A DNA stretch of 64,000 bases from Teratosphaeria epicoccoides (GCA_021401465.1 JADDMT010000114.1:1-64000), one strand, 5' to 3'. Numbered from the stretch's first letter, positions 44,096-56,647 are shown. Notes: generated by a model from the letters alone, not told the origin. Program-made: numbers and translations.

Positions 44096-45698
44096 GGTCT
44101 CGGCTTCTTCTGTAAGCGTTACCGTTTTCTGGCCTAAGAGATCGTTCGCGTTCTTGGCCTCGCTGTTCCTGCGCGTTCCTTGCGTACTCCATCTTTAAAT
44201 GATAGACTCGGAGTCGTAGCGCTCGTGGAATCTGAATACCTTCGTAGGTTAGGTAGCCTCCCTAGGGCGTGAACTCTACCCCGAACGGTACAATTTCTTG
44301 GACAACTTTCTGATGCGCGTGAGGTTAAGCTACGACCGGTAGTCTCCTTAGGTGTCGTCGCATATAGTCGGCTAGTTCGTCATACTAAAGCTAGTCGACA
44401 TGTTGTACTCCATTAATCCATGGGCAAGCCTAAGCCTACTAGTTCTGTATGATTCGGATAATGTCGAGTCTGATGTCATGCGGCGGCATGGCCTATCGCT
44501 CTATGCTCTCGTCTTCCTTGGAATCAGGAATGACGGCTTCGACAAGCTCGTAGTTATCGTCCGAACCTTCTTCTTCTTCTTCTAGTTCCTGTTCTCTCAG
44601 GACTGTCGTACTAGAAGGTGTACCCCTTAGCGCACAGATCGACTGTGCCTTGTTTCGGCTAGGGTACTATCCGGAACCATCTTTATTACTCTTGTGAATT
44701 CGACAATCGTCGTCTTAGCACGCAGTCTAAGTAAGTGCGGCATAGTCCGGTTCTCGAGTAGCGGCGACCTTTTGCTTAGGTGCTGTCGTTGTCGCGCGAG
44801 CCTGCTCTATCCTAGGCAGCTCTTGTCGTTGCTTCTTAGCAAAACATTCGCGGGAAAAGTGTCCTTTCTTTCCGCAGTTGTGGCACTCGAGATTACTCTT
44901 GTCGAATGGCTTCTTCAGACCATTCTAGGGAGGAGAGCCCTTCCGCGGCTTTCCTTAGGGTCCATTCCTCGGACGCCCCTTAGTCGCATCTAACTCCATA
45001 GGTTAGAGACCGTAGTAATCGCTTCGCCATTTCGGTGCTAATCGTTAGACCTTATGGTTAGCCTGCGCCAGCTTGCGATTTCCATGTTGTCGTTCTTGCT
45101 GTCGTTCCTAGATGCGATTATCGATTCTAATCGCGAGATCGCTTATTTCCTTGAATGTCGTTAGCCGATCTCCTCGGGCAATTTCGTCTTTAACCGTCTC
45201 CTTTAGTCCCTAGTAGAACTAAGCGGCTAAAGCGTTATCATTCTAGTCGACTCGAGCAGAGAGGGTCTAAAAGTCTGCACGGTACTTCGTGGCAGAACCC
45301 TTCTACTAGATTCCTAGGAGAGCTCTCTCGGCCTCTTGTTACTCATTACCGAGCCTGAACGCTTCGCGTAATGGCTTAAACAAAGACTTGTCTAAGTTGA
45401 GAATCTCCCTAGTCGTCGTCTTCCTAGCTTCGGCGCTACTAACGTGATCCAGATAATCTGTTAGATGAGGCTAGATAAACTCAAACGCCGGTCCCTTTAG
45501 GTAAGAGATAATGTACATCATTCGCTTATGATGTGTCGTAAACCGTTCCGTATCCACGTTAAATGCTAACTAGCATTGTAGGATAAACATCTTAACTTAA
45601 GATCGTTGTCCTGTGAACTCTGTAGGGCTTCCCATCTTGAAGCCGTTGTTGCCGTGTCTATTCCCGGTAGTTAAACCTGCGACGGATGCTAGAGCCAT
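43970..45698 (-). pseudogene. Gag of element B
   Basis: ATG at 45698, minus strand. N-terminus MALASVAGLTTGNRHGNNG, then a Gag core with GSPTEFTGQ, HHKRMMYIISYLKGPAFEF and ALLGI. Zinc knuckle CHNCGKKGHFSREC is intact at 44844-44885. After it comes an acidic Glu run (EEEEE near 44575). The gag frame stays open apart from RIP-type stops until about 43970, overlapping the pol frame. Stops are TAG/TAA at Gln/Trp positions. Confidence 0.8.
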
Positions 45699-45877
45699 CT
45701 CGCTAAGGTGAATGGATTCGAGCTACTACGTGATTTAAGGTATAGCGGCAACTTGTTCTCGTGGTGTCGGTTAACTGTCGCTAGAACTTGAACTAACAGT
45801 TAAAGAACTACTTAACATAGGCGTATGTTAAGCGCTCGACAAGTCTCCTGATGCTTCCCTAGAAGTAGTGCTCAAAA

Positions 45878-46368
45878 TGTCATAAGGGTAGGTACCGATA
45901 GCAGGAAGGTAACTAGGTGTTAGACTCGGGGAGCTATGAAGAATATCGACAATAGCAGTTAACCTTATAACTGACTCTCCTCTAAGCAAGAGAGGATTGA
46001 ATTGAGATTAAGCACGAAGCTCCTAACTACCTGTCCTAAAGCCATCCCTATATACTAGAGAGCGACAGAGCAGCTCTGTTAGATCTGTCGACAGACCCGA
46101 CAGATCTGTGTCTGTAGATCTGTAGACTAACCCTACAGATCTAAGGGTCTGTCATCCCGTGACAGATCCCTTCTTCCTTACAAGCCTATGGATCTGTAGA
46201 CTAACCCTACAGATCCGAGGATCTGTCCTCATGTGACAGATCCTTTCTTCTATGACTATGCCTATGACTTATAGTACTCCTATGACGGTACTATGACTCA
46301 TAGCACTTAGGACCTACATGATCCTGTATCCTACAATACTCCGGACAGTACTCCTGACACTCATGACA
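45878..46368 (-). repeat. 5' LTR of element B
   Basis: 491 bp, TGTCAT...ATGACA ends; aligns without gaps to 39349-39839 with transitions. Confidence 0.94.
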
Positions 46369-46373
46369 AGGAG
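46369..46373. repeat. Target-site duplication AGGAG (right), element B
   Basis: Same as 39344-39348. The DUF3723 frame resumes at 46374. Confidence 0.92.
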
Positions 46374-48959
46374 TTAGACATACATATAGTCACGTTACTC
46401 TAGCTGCAATGCCTAGTAGCATCTAGCAATAATGCTTAGCAGATTAAAACTCTTATAGATAGCCGCTAGATCTTTCCGCTAATACGAGACAGTAGTATCT
46501 AACAGCGGCTCTTAGCGAGGCTAAACAATTGCTCGAGGATCGTCATAATACATTCGTTCCTAGAGGACAGTATATACATGTAGTCCTGCTATGTAGCTAT
46601 GATGCATCTAATCCCTAGTCGCCTGAAGGCACAGAATTCCTTCTATTAGAGCTTTAAACAGATTTTCTTCTTTAAAGATAAGTACTTCCTAGCGAATTAT
46701 CTGGAATTATGGTTGCATAGTATGCGCTACTTCTCTAAACTGTCCGACTTGCCTTACAGCTACCCGAAAAAGGACAGAGGCTACCCGACACCGCAAAGGG
46801 CGTGCATTATACTATCACGAGTTAAAGAGCTTACACTCTGTGCTTATACGCTTAGGTTTCGATCGACTGTAATCTCTAGTCTACTCGAGCGATACTAAGC
46901 CCTACCTAGTCTAGACTATCCTTCAACAGACGCTATTAAGCTCACTTGCGACTAGATTAACACTAAGTTTAAACTCCGATGTAACAGACTATCGTAGCGC
47001 AGTTTAGATCGAGATCGCAAATATATCTTTTTAACATACATGTATAATCTATCGCTAGTGCATTAAAAGCTTTACATCACGACGCTTTACATTTAACGAG
47101 ACATTATACACTGCTTTTAGGGCGCGGAAGCGCCAGAGTACGTAGTAAATCCTGACTATAAACAGCTAAAAATCAGTAGTAATAGCTTCCCTAATTTTGC
47201 AGACAACATCCGGATCGACATGGAAATAACAGGACAGTAGGGAGACGCCGCGTCCTTGCTCGACGATGACTTCGACGACATGTGCCCTTAGGCCGGCCGA
47301 CATGACGAGGAAGACAAGCGAATTAGAAGGGACATGGCCGAAGTTTCGAGGGTAGCCGCTAAACAGAACTTAGCGAAGATTATAGATCTTAAACGTCAGC
47401 TTAAAATGCAGAGACAGAGGGAACAACAGACTGCGCGTAAGGAAGCGGAAGCGATGTACAGGACTACAGAGCTCGAGTAACAGGTCGCATGTCTAGTTCA
47501 AGAAAAAGAAGATAATCCTAGCTTATTAGTAGACTAGGTGTAGTAACAGATCTCTAAGCTCTAACGTTAATTAGACGCTTATACGTACAAGGAGCGGCTT
47601 AATGTTAATGAATTAATTGAAAGAAGGCAAGAAACCGCATGACTAGAGTAACAGATTAAGGCATTAAGATTAGAGAAGGAGGCAGCTTCAGAGTAGCGGG
47701 AGGCCGAGACAGAAGCTCGAATTACCGAACTGCAAGCTAAGCTTGTTGCCGCCAAATTATAACACTAAGAAGCACAGAGACAGGCAGAAGGTTTCGTGCG
47801 ATTAACGAAGGAGAGAGATAAAGCCTGTAAGCAGTTGCAGGAAAGCAGAGAGGCTGTTGTTCGACTAGAAACTCAGCTTGAAGCTAAGCGCGTGAAGCAA
47901 CATAAGCACTAAAAGCGACTAAAGAGGAAGACTATATTTCTAGGGCGCGAGTTATCTAGGCTAGAGCAGGCAGAGACGTAACCTTTAATAGAGCCTAACA
48001 TGTTAGGCATATAATCGTCGGCTTAAGACGAGTCCATTAGATAGAGCCTAGATCTCGCAGGTTAACAGAAGCGGACGACGGCGTTTCCTGGCAACGAAAG
48101 CGGTGCTTACGAAGGGAGTAATACCCTCTAAAGCAATCACGTAGTCTAGGAGCTTAAGGCTAAGACAGGCGCAGCCTAGCATAGTAGTAATACTGCAGGT
48201 ACTCTACCTGCACTGACGACAGATTAGCTCGAGAGTTTCTACAGCAGGTTCTAGAGTAATCAAGCTGAAGCTAGGGTGTAACATAGTAGAGGATCTCTGC
48301 CTAAGCCGTAAGATCACGACATAACTAGTATGAACTAACATGCTAATGCACTCAAATTAGCTGCAAAAGAATTCGAACCGTATGCGCAGCGAAGGAGGAC
48401 TTATTAATAGAAGTAGATAGCCCTCCTTAGCGTCATCGACAACATGCGCGAGGTAAATAATAAGGACTACGTATACGTAGTAACGGACATCCCTATCGAA
48501 GAGCTGCTCACAACAGTCGATAACCCGGTTAGAGATTACTTCTACGAGAGGCTTACAGATAGCGGTAATCCCTCGTTATAGTTGTAGCCTAAAAATACCT
48601 AGTCTAAGGAACGTTTTATGTACAACTTTACGAAACTCCTTAAGAGGAACCTATAGCTAGCTGTAGGGTTCTACCGAAGGCATTTCATAGGGCGTTCTAA
48701 ATAGCTTGTAACCTATAATCTGTCTAAAGACACTAAGTAGCCCTCATTTGCTACTAAAAAGAAATCGGTCACAAATGCTCTTGCCCTATAGACTTCTCTT
48801 GCCTCGGCGCCTTCTACGCTACCTTTTCTCGGTTTCTTATGGCCACGAGAATCAGAAAGTCCTATGAAACCCCTAGGTAAAAGACGTCCGCCTTCTAGCG
48901 ATGCTAGCGTCTATAGCAGACAGAGTACAGATCTGCGTCCTAAGGAAGGTGTAGTATAA
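46374..48959 (+). pseudogene. DUF3723 protein, 3' part with coiled coil
   Basis: Continues the frame of 38390-39348: GAG at 39346-39348 is followed in phase by TTA at 46374. The frame runs unbroken by indels to TAA at 48957-48959. It contains an all-helical region (FKQIFFFKDKYFLANYLELW; LTLCAYTLRFRSTVISSLL), then a long coiled coil with KxxxLxxxLQxQ-type heptads (IDLKRQLKMQRQREQQ; LETQLEAKRVKQ) at about 47400-47990, and a C-terminal block RFMYNFTKLLKRNL / VTYNLSKDT that recurs in DUF3723 proteins. Around fifty RIP-type stops; the coiled coil suffers most because Gln codons dominate. With the 5' part this is a protein of roughly 1180 codons. Confidence 0.72.
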
Positions 48960-50103
48960 TCTTGAAGTTCCTGTTACTAGCGCTATATATTCTGAAGGGG
49001 CTGCCTAAAGATTACTACATCGACGTCAAAGCTATCGCCTCAAGACCTGCACTATTAATAGACTTGCCGCTATAAGCAGAAGAGGCCGCGGTAAAGTCTT
49101 TCCCTTACTTCCTGACATATACTACGCAAGACTACTGCTTGCGAGTCCTTAAGATCCTGTAGGAACAAAATGAAACAGTGTATTAGATAGCCCGGAGCCA
49201 GTTGCAAAGGCACGAGTCCTAATAGACCGCGTAGTTCCTAGAAACTAGCCTAGGTTTAGCAAAAATGTCGTAGCTTCTAAGCTATGTATAGCTGTGATTT
49301 GTAGGCAATTTGAGCTGCAAGCCGTATTAGAGCAAGACAATTAATGTGAGTCCTAGTCAGTCACAGTAAGTCGGGCTACTTGCTAGCTTAAACTCGGGAC
49401 AGAGTAAAAAGAATACTCTATTAGCGAACCTTGCTTCGCATTATCTATAAAAAGTGCGATGCCAGTTAAACCATTCAGAAACTTGAGTATAGCGCCATTC
49501 GAGGCGTGAATAATATGTAGATAGAAAGTGAGATTATACGGACTAATGTTAATAGTCTAAGTTATAGTTAATAATAGAGTGTCTAGCACTACTTTAGGTA
49601 ACAACGATACGAGTAGCAGGGTTACGATACTGCTAGTAGTGCCTAGTAATCTTGTAGATAGCAGCGATGCACGTAGCGGGACTCTAGGTCCGCTAGTCGC
49701 ATCTACATACTAGACGTTAACGTCTACAGTCCTAATGTCGATAGAGTAGGTATCGTCTAGGCGGACAGGTCTAATCTAGAAGTAAAGACTAAGTGCGAAG
49801 CTAAGTAATTCGAGCATTCTTAAAATTTGCATGGGCTTCTTGCTAGATAGCGACTTAGCAGCTAGGTTTAAGTATCATTACCTAGAATTAGACGAAATCG
49901 CGGCTTAGTTTAGTAAAGCGACCCCCCCCCCCCTCTTCCTAGGAAAACTATTTTAGGAACATATGGCCCCTAGCTTAGGGGGTCTAAGTTTTGAAGCCTG
50001 CGTAGCTAGGCCCTAGTATAGATAGACATTTGACTATAAAGCTGTAGCTACATTACTATATCAGACTACCTACCTAATTACTTACTACTCTTTACACTAC
50101 AAA
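48960..50103. other. Spacer with a C12 run
   Basis: No gene recognised. A 12-base poly-C run is at 49922-49933. Precedes the J-domain ORF and should contain its promoter. Confidence 0.45.
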
Positions 50104-53100
50104 ATGGCGGCATCTTCTACTACTAAAGCACGCAACGTTATGCCGTCGTATCAAAATATCCTAACTCACGAATTCCTACTTACTACCGACTTCGCTAACA
50201 GCGTCTACAAGCTAAGCGCTAATGAAAGACTCGGCTTCAGAAGGGGCGAGATCGTCCCAAAAAAGCAGGCCAAGAAAAACCGCGACTAAATAGCATGACG
50301 CTACTATCCCGATAAACACTTAGACAAGACTAATGAAGCTATTAACGTCTGTAATCAGGTATTCGCCGCTATAAACGAAGCTTACTAGGAAGTCAAGTCT
50401 TCATATTAGCTACTAAGCGTTATCGACATTCCTAATGCTACTAACGAGGATGTAGAGATAGAGGCCGAGTTAGATTCAGATTCAGAAGTCGATCTTCTAG
50501 AGGAGCAAGATAACTAAGGATTCGAGTTAGACAAACTGCTATAGTAGGACGAGAACATAGATAGCTAGACGACCGATAACAATATTACCTAACTTAATCT
50601 ACTTGCTAGTAAGAGGGTCGAAGATATCTTTAGAGGCTACTACTAGAACGCCGATGATCTTTTAGATGACTATCGAGGGAAGCTTAGTATGATCGTAGCG
50701 ACGGCGTGCCCTTTAAGGGAGAGGGCATATACAAGTAGGTCACAGAGCGGTATAAGCTACTTTCGAGCTAACGGATCTTTTCAGAGATACAATGTATAGT
50801 CTAGCAATATCAGGAGGACGTTAACGCTTATCTAGTCCGGAATGAGCTCTAGAAATGGGCTCAAGGTAGGTACAACGGCCCCGCTCCTTACTCGTACTTC
50901 GATAAAAGTAGCAAGCCTCGAGCTTAAATAAAGACGGAAGACAAGAAGTACTCGAAAAAACTCGCTACCGAAATACGCGGCAGAGTCCCTACTCCTTCTC
51001 TAGATGAAGATCTCGAACTCCTACCCGACCTCTCATTTTACAGGCATATATAGACAAAGAGGTATCGAAACATCGCGGAGCTCGTCAATGATCCGGTCAA
51101 GTAGCGCCTACAAGAGGGGAATCGAAAGCTAATCGAGAAAGCGAACGAATCGATACGCGAACAAATAAGGAAGGACAGCTAGAGATCGAAGATGCCTTAT
51201 CTATTTCTCTAGATACCTATCGTTAGCATGATTACTACTTTAGTCGAGTATATAAAATATATTGCTGACAGTGATAATGAAGCCGCCGAACTAGTCATTC
51301 GCACATTAGCACAGGGCATTAAGCGGTCTAGTTAGCTAGCAGAATAGGTGACTCTCGTTTAGAACTACGCAGAGAAACAAGCTAAGAGATAGCGTGCTAG
51401 GCCGCATATAAGATATCGGCTAGCAGATATCCTAGTACTAGACAAAGCACCTTTATAAACAGATAGCATATCCGCGAACAAGACAAGCAGAGACCGTAAA
51501 AGGCAGACTATAGAAGAACTTCTGTAACAGAGTGTCACTAAGGATGTCGAGATGCTAGACATATAATACTCCGAAGGGGAAGACAGCGAGCAGGATATTA
51601 GAATAGAGGACCTTAGTGTAGACATAGAGGACCTCTACATAGAGAGATCAAGATCACGTTCACGTTTACGTCTATCTACCACGAAGAGCCAGCAGAAGAA
51701 ATCTATAAGGGCAAAGTCCCTAAGGGTTAAATCCGAACAAAACGCCGCTAAAGCATCATCGACAAGGTTGCCTCTACCTAGACGGAAATTAAAGGGCGAT
51801 AGTAAGCAGTATACTTTAGAAGCTATTAAACCTAGATCACAGAAAGGCTTCTTTAAATTAAAGCTTAGCGCGCTGTCTGTGTACTATTGCGGCTAAGAGC
51901 GAAAGATCGGCGCAATTAGAGTATTAGTTCAAAGAAACGTGGAAAATTGGCAGGTACTCGTATGTATGAGCGACTTAGCTGTTAATGCCCCGATAGTGTA
52001 GGAAATTGTTCCTAGCTACATGTTTGATACTAGTCTACCCGAGCGTTATAAGTAGGCTAGAGGTCTAGTTCTAAACAGGAGAGATGAGACGAGAACGAAG
52101 AATAGGAAAGTAAGAAAAGGGCCCCTATCTAGTATAGGTACTAAGGAAGATCTTCATATCATAAACAGCTAAGGAAGATTACTGTCTCTTAACGACTTTG
52201 AGTAGGGTAGCATCGTAACAGCGTCCCGCGTTAGAGGGCTATCAAACGAAGGCAACACTCCTATGACTTTGATCTAAGGGAAATTCCGCGGACAAAGAGC
52301 CAAATTCTTTACTAGGACTATGCTCGGCAATGTCTTCAGACAAGTAGTAGTAGACAGTTGCATTAATTAGCTACTTCAAGCTAGTAGCTTTAAAGCCGTG
52401 ATTGTAGTAAGAGACCCTCGGTTTCCGAAAAGGCTAGGATCGAGGAAACAAAAGCAGGTGAAGAAAGAGGAGGAGGAGGAGGAGGAGGAGGAGGAGGAGG
52501 AGGAGGAGGAGGAGGATAAAGATGACGAAGAGGACGAAGAGGATGAAGAAGAAGGCCTAAACGAATATCGCAACGAAATAGATGATGACTTCCTACACGA
52601 TGAATCTAGCGAGCAGGATAGCGATGCCGAGAGTAGTGTAATCAGCGCCAAATCTAATGACGAGGTGAGCCAGATAGACTTAGAGGCGGTTTCTAAGGTT
52701 AATTCCGAACCTTTTAAAAGGAGAACGAAGAATTATCAAAACACTGCGAACTCTGGCCATGTGAGGTCCTACTAGGCCGGATCTGACAGGCCTGCGCGAG
52801 AAAGAGCGAGGCAAGATAAGGAGCTTTTGTAGCCGCTACGCCTAGTATAGTAATACAAGGAAGCCCGCAAGCACAGCTAGAGCGACAAAGCATTAAATTC
52901 TTCACGGTCTAAGAAGTAGCAGCGTAGCTATAGCGATGCTTTCCTAGAGGAAGAAATCCAGACCAGATTAACTCGGCCTACTACGCGGAAGGCTCCGAGT
53001 ACGCAACACTATAGACAGACACAAGGTTAAAGCACAGATAAAGACATTGTTCGAGAGCTTAGGAAGAAGCCGCGGGAATCGTTCTCGCTACCCTCTTATC

Positions 53101-53756
53101 CAGATCTTTTAGAAGAGAAGGAAGTAAGTAGTAAACATTGAAAGCAATTTCGAAACACCGCTATAGTCGAGACAGATAATGACTAGTCTTCATGAACTAG
53201 GATTCCTGAGGTCGTATTAACAGAGCATACATAAGTAGCGGATTAGGTTCGGCTAAGAACGACGATCTTGTGCCATTCCTTCACAATGATGACTTTATAA
53301 GGGACAAGAGAAGATCATAGAGACGTAGTAGCTTTTTTAGTAAGCGAAATTAGATGCTGTACACGGGATAAAAGGATGCCTCGTTATTAATACTTTACTC
53401 GGCCGCAAGACCGTAGGAGCACTCTTGCTAGTAGCAATAGTTACCTTAGAACGAATTTGCGTATAGCCTTTGCTGTCTTTTACATTAACTACCCCGATAA
53501 ATCCTAATCAGAGCTGTCGAAATATAACCTCATCTCTTCATATATTCCGCATTATAGTTTGAGTACAGCGAGTTCTAAAGTTGACGAGGCGCTTGATAAT
53601 GATGATAAGGATTTGATGGCGATACACTGACTAGAGGATAGCGAGGTCCCTAGTAATTAGCATAATGAATACCTTTCAGGAGCATGTCCTAGGGCTGACG
53701 CGAAATAGATCTATACTGACACTGTCTTAGCCGAGCTCGGTTAGTGTCGTCGATGA
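50104..53756 (+). pseudogene. Very large J-domain ORF with poly-Glu tract, unknown family
   Basis: ATG at 50104, TGA at 53754-53756, about 1217 codons in one frame except for a one-base shift near 50680; no introns needed. The N-terminus resembles a J domain: helix, then A-stop-RYYPDKH, where HPD has become YPD by C-to-T, then VFAAINEAYQEV (Q now TAG). Intact J domains stimulate Hsp70 ATPase through HPD. After it: acidic stretch, DYRGKLS, PYSYFDKSSKP, a basic RSRSRSRLRLS tract, CMSDLAVNAPIV, a Glu run of about 17 residues encoded by (GAG)n near 52466-52515, acidic EEDEEEGLNEY, and a long charged tail. Around 90 stops. No family recognised for the C-terminal 1000 residues. The neighbours suggest cargo or an element-encoded protein. 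Confidence 0.55.
52466..52515 (+). repeat. (GAG)n microsatellite coding poly-Glu
   Basis: About sixteen GAG units. It lacks CpA/TpG, the preferred RIP target, and has no transition damage in it while its flanks do. Confidence 0.8.
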
Positions 53757-54382
53757 GGGCTCTTTAAGATGATAAGGCTATGTTTAAGTTTAAATCGAAT
53801 CTAATAAGGATCAATAGTTTGATGACATCTTATATCGACAGGTCTGACCGTAATATGGAGGACGACATGCACGGACGTAATAGTATCTTGCAGACTACTC
53901 AATTAATGGCGTTTCTCTTTAATGCCTACTATCTCCTCTTATCTTTGTTGTTTATAGTTTACTAGAACCTGTTTTAGCTTGGCCTATTTAACGCTCCTAG
54001 ACGAGCTAAAGGATCTACTAGTAGACGCGTACATACTAGTCAAGCTACGTATAGTGTAAAAGGCTAGTCAGAATTGTAACTAAAAAAAGCTTGATACTCT
54101 GTATACAATTAACATCGAATAACTAAATAGAATCCTGCGCCTATACCTATTACTGCTTCTGCAGAGTCATGACTAAAGGTCAAGATTATCGTCTACTAGG
54201 TCTTCCCCTCCTTGTAGCGGATTAGACTACTAATTAGGTAGTGCCTTAAGCACGCTGCCCTGACGCCAAAGAAATTCGCCCTGTTATAACTCGCGAGATT
54301 GCGCGCGAATGTTAAACCTAAGAATTAGTAGAATCTTACGCTCGTCTCTTAGTACTAGCACACTCTAGCGGTCATAGAGAAT
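53757..54382. other. Spacer between convergent large ORFs
   Basis: Stop-dense in all frames; nothing recognised. Confidence 0.45.
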
Positions 54383-56647
54383 TTAGCGATTAACCTCATC
54401 GTCTTAGTTGTCCTTACTGTCTTCGTCATCCTCCTTAGTGTCGGCGTCATTGACCCTAATCTTGTTCCTCCTGACTAAGGCTAGCTTCTGTCGTTTCCCT
54501 TAACTGTCACGACTAGAATTGCTTTGCCTTTATGTCTAAAGTGTAAGGTTATTCTCATCGATCTCTTCGATATTAACTTGACTGTCCTCACAGATTTGCT
54601 TTACATGCTCGTACAGACTAACATTGTATTAATGTAGACTCTTATTGCCTACAGGTGTCTTAGAGCCCTTAGTATATTCCTTTCCTTTAGGTAGGTTAAG
54701 TTCGTCCCCGAACTGGCTCGCGGCTTCCTTTAGAGTAGCGTCCTTCGTACCGCGGGCGCCGCTCTCTGCCTTGTTACCTATAGCTGCTTGCAAAAGTGCA
54801 TGAGCCGAACGTGAAGTTTTGGATGCCGGGGCTTACGTTGCTAACGGCGCGGATGTCGATGCTTGCAAGGGCGTGCTTTTTAGCTGCTCCTTAGGTCTAT
54901 GCTTCTAGATGTACTACCTAACGGTCTCCCTAGGTAACAGGGGACTACGGTTAATACGTACATCCCTTATTAGGTCTTCTATGGCGCGTAACTACGTACC
55001 GTACTAGTAGTAGGACAGAGCTGTCATATAGAGATCTATATCTGACTTCAGATAGAATGTCATAGATGTACGAGTCTTAGCCGCAGAACCTCCTAATTGC
55101 AATGCTAGATACTCCTCCCTAGGCGCCTATCCTAGGTTACGCGGAGCCTGATGCTCCGCATAGCTACTAGCCAACTCTTTGACACGATCCTCGCAGGCCT
55201 GCTTGAATGCAGCTTTACTCTCTTTAACATATTTGCTACGAAGATACTTGTTATCTTCGTCTAGGCTACTACTATAGGTCATATTATATAGCTTCTCGGC
55301 TATGTTCTCAGGAAATCCCGGGTATCCCTCGTCTAGGATCCTACGCTAACGATGAGCCTAGTAGTTATCGTCGAGACATGCGGCAGCCGCGTTAGGAGCG
55401 GAGGTACACCTTAGAGCTTGACATCGAGAATCATAGTCCGTCACATAATTAGGCTACTAATAGTAGAAAGGTCTATTAGGAAATACTAAACTCATGTCTA
55501 GGAGAACATCTTTTGCTCGTAGACTCGCAAAGCGCTCATTGTAGTGCACGCGAAACTCTCTCTCTTTGCGTTCATTTACATCGACGATCTTAAAGCGCGG
55601 CCGACCTAGGTATCCTGTATCTAGTATAGTTCCGAATCAAGCTTGCTAATAACTAGGGATTACGAAGCCGGGATTACTAGCGCTAGATTCCTAGGTCCCT
55701 TCATCCCTCTTAGGTAGCTAGTTACGCTAGACAGGCTTGCTGTATTTTAGTAGCTTGAACACACTATGATCGTAGCGGTACTCGTAGCCTACGTCAGCTT
55801 TGTAATAGCTACAAGTAGGCTTCGCTTCGTCGTATAGTCGACGCGCATCTCTGTAGCAATTACATGTAGTCTTCCTTCTACTATATACTATCGCTAGCTT
55901 CTCTTTAGTGCTTAGTGCCTCTAGACGCTCGCCCGTGTACCCTTCGAGCTCTAGGAATGATTGCTAATACTCGAGGCTAAATTCTGGCGCTCGAGAACTC
56001 TGACTAACAGTTAAACTGCTATAGGGCGAGTGTATGTCTATTAATTCCTAGCGAGAAGCTTCTGGTCGATCTCTATGTAGGAGCGATCGCCTAGCTGTAC
56101 CTACAGTGTCTTTACTAGCTAATCTTCGGGCGTGTTCTGCTTTAGCCTCTTAGTAATCAAAGCTATGACCTAGCTTCAAAATATCGGTCAGGTAGATAGG
56201 GAGCTAAGAGTCGATGTAGTCTCGTAACTTCAGTAGTTTCTGCTTTATGTTAAGAAAATAGAGCTACTAAATCATCTCCTTACGATTAGCTTTATCTCGC
56301 TAGCAAGCGTCTTCTTTCGTGATTTCGGCTTCTAAATAGCCTATACGCTTAGCATCTTTCAGGTCTAGAAGATCGATGCGGATCCTACACATCTGCTTGC
56401 AAGAGACTTGCTATAATTTGGCATCGACTAATTGTAGCTCCTAAAGTATAAGCTGCGGATTATAGTTGTACTTTGCTAGACGGCGTTCTAACTCTTAGTC
56501 CTAGGCATAGTCCTTCCTAGGGAATGTAGGTAGGGACTAGTCTTGTGTCTAGGTGTCTAGTTGCTAGTCCTCCTCGACATTAGTAGGCGCCAAGTCGTGA
56601 AGCACAAGCTATGTCTATGCTTTATCCTTAGCGAGCGACTATTCTAT
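54383..56647 (-). pseudogene. 755-codon RIP-damaged ORF, unknown product
   Basis: Minus strand, TAA at 54383-54385. One frame without indels or introns for 755 codons. No ATG is kept at the start: the likely initiator is ATA at 56645-56647, one G-to-A change from ATG. Conceptual features: helical middle (MCRIRIDLLDLKDAKRIGYL; LKLRDYIDS), a Cys-bearing stretch (KTTCNCYRDARRLYDEAKPTC), GFVIPSY, LGRPRFKIVDVNERKEREFR, DYDSRCQALRC, FYLKSDIDLYMTALSYY, basic and acidic C-terminus (KRQKLALVRRNKIRV; KEDDEDSKDN). Around 40 TAG/TAA stops. I know no family that fits. It converges on the J-domain ORF; the pair could be two genes of one unknown mobile element. Confidence 0.5.

Larger units (their letters stand above)
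39349..46368 (-). mobile_element. Complete Ty3/gypsy chromovirus element B
   Basis: 7020 bp on the minus strand, two 491-bp LTRs starting TGTCAT (TGTTAT at the left) and ending ATGACA, flanked by AGGAG. Order on the minus strand: 5' LTR 45878-46368, gag, pol with chromodomain, convergent antisense ORF, polypurine tract, 3' LTR 39349-39839. Different family from A. Less damaged than A; RNase H ETDAS, YLDD and integrase QIER motifs survive. It splits a DUF3723 reading frame, so it is younger than that gene. No tRNA-type primer site was recognised next to the 5' LTR. Confidence 0.96.

Noticed and set aside
43796..44993. Plus-strand ORFs opposite gag/protease of element B
   Set aside because: Antisense shadows of a clear gag-pol frame, without Cys or other conserved motifs; not open in element C.
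47220..48959. Separate coiled-coil gene starting at 47220
   Set aside because: The same frame is open upstream to 46374 and continues from 39348 across the element B insertion site, so the ATG at 47220 is internal to the DUF3723 gene.
52376..52651. Ser-rich minus-strand ORF opposite the poly-Glu tract
   Set aside because: It is the reverse complement of the (GAG)n repeat and has no other support.
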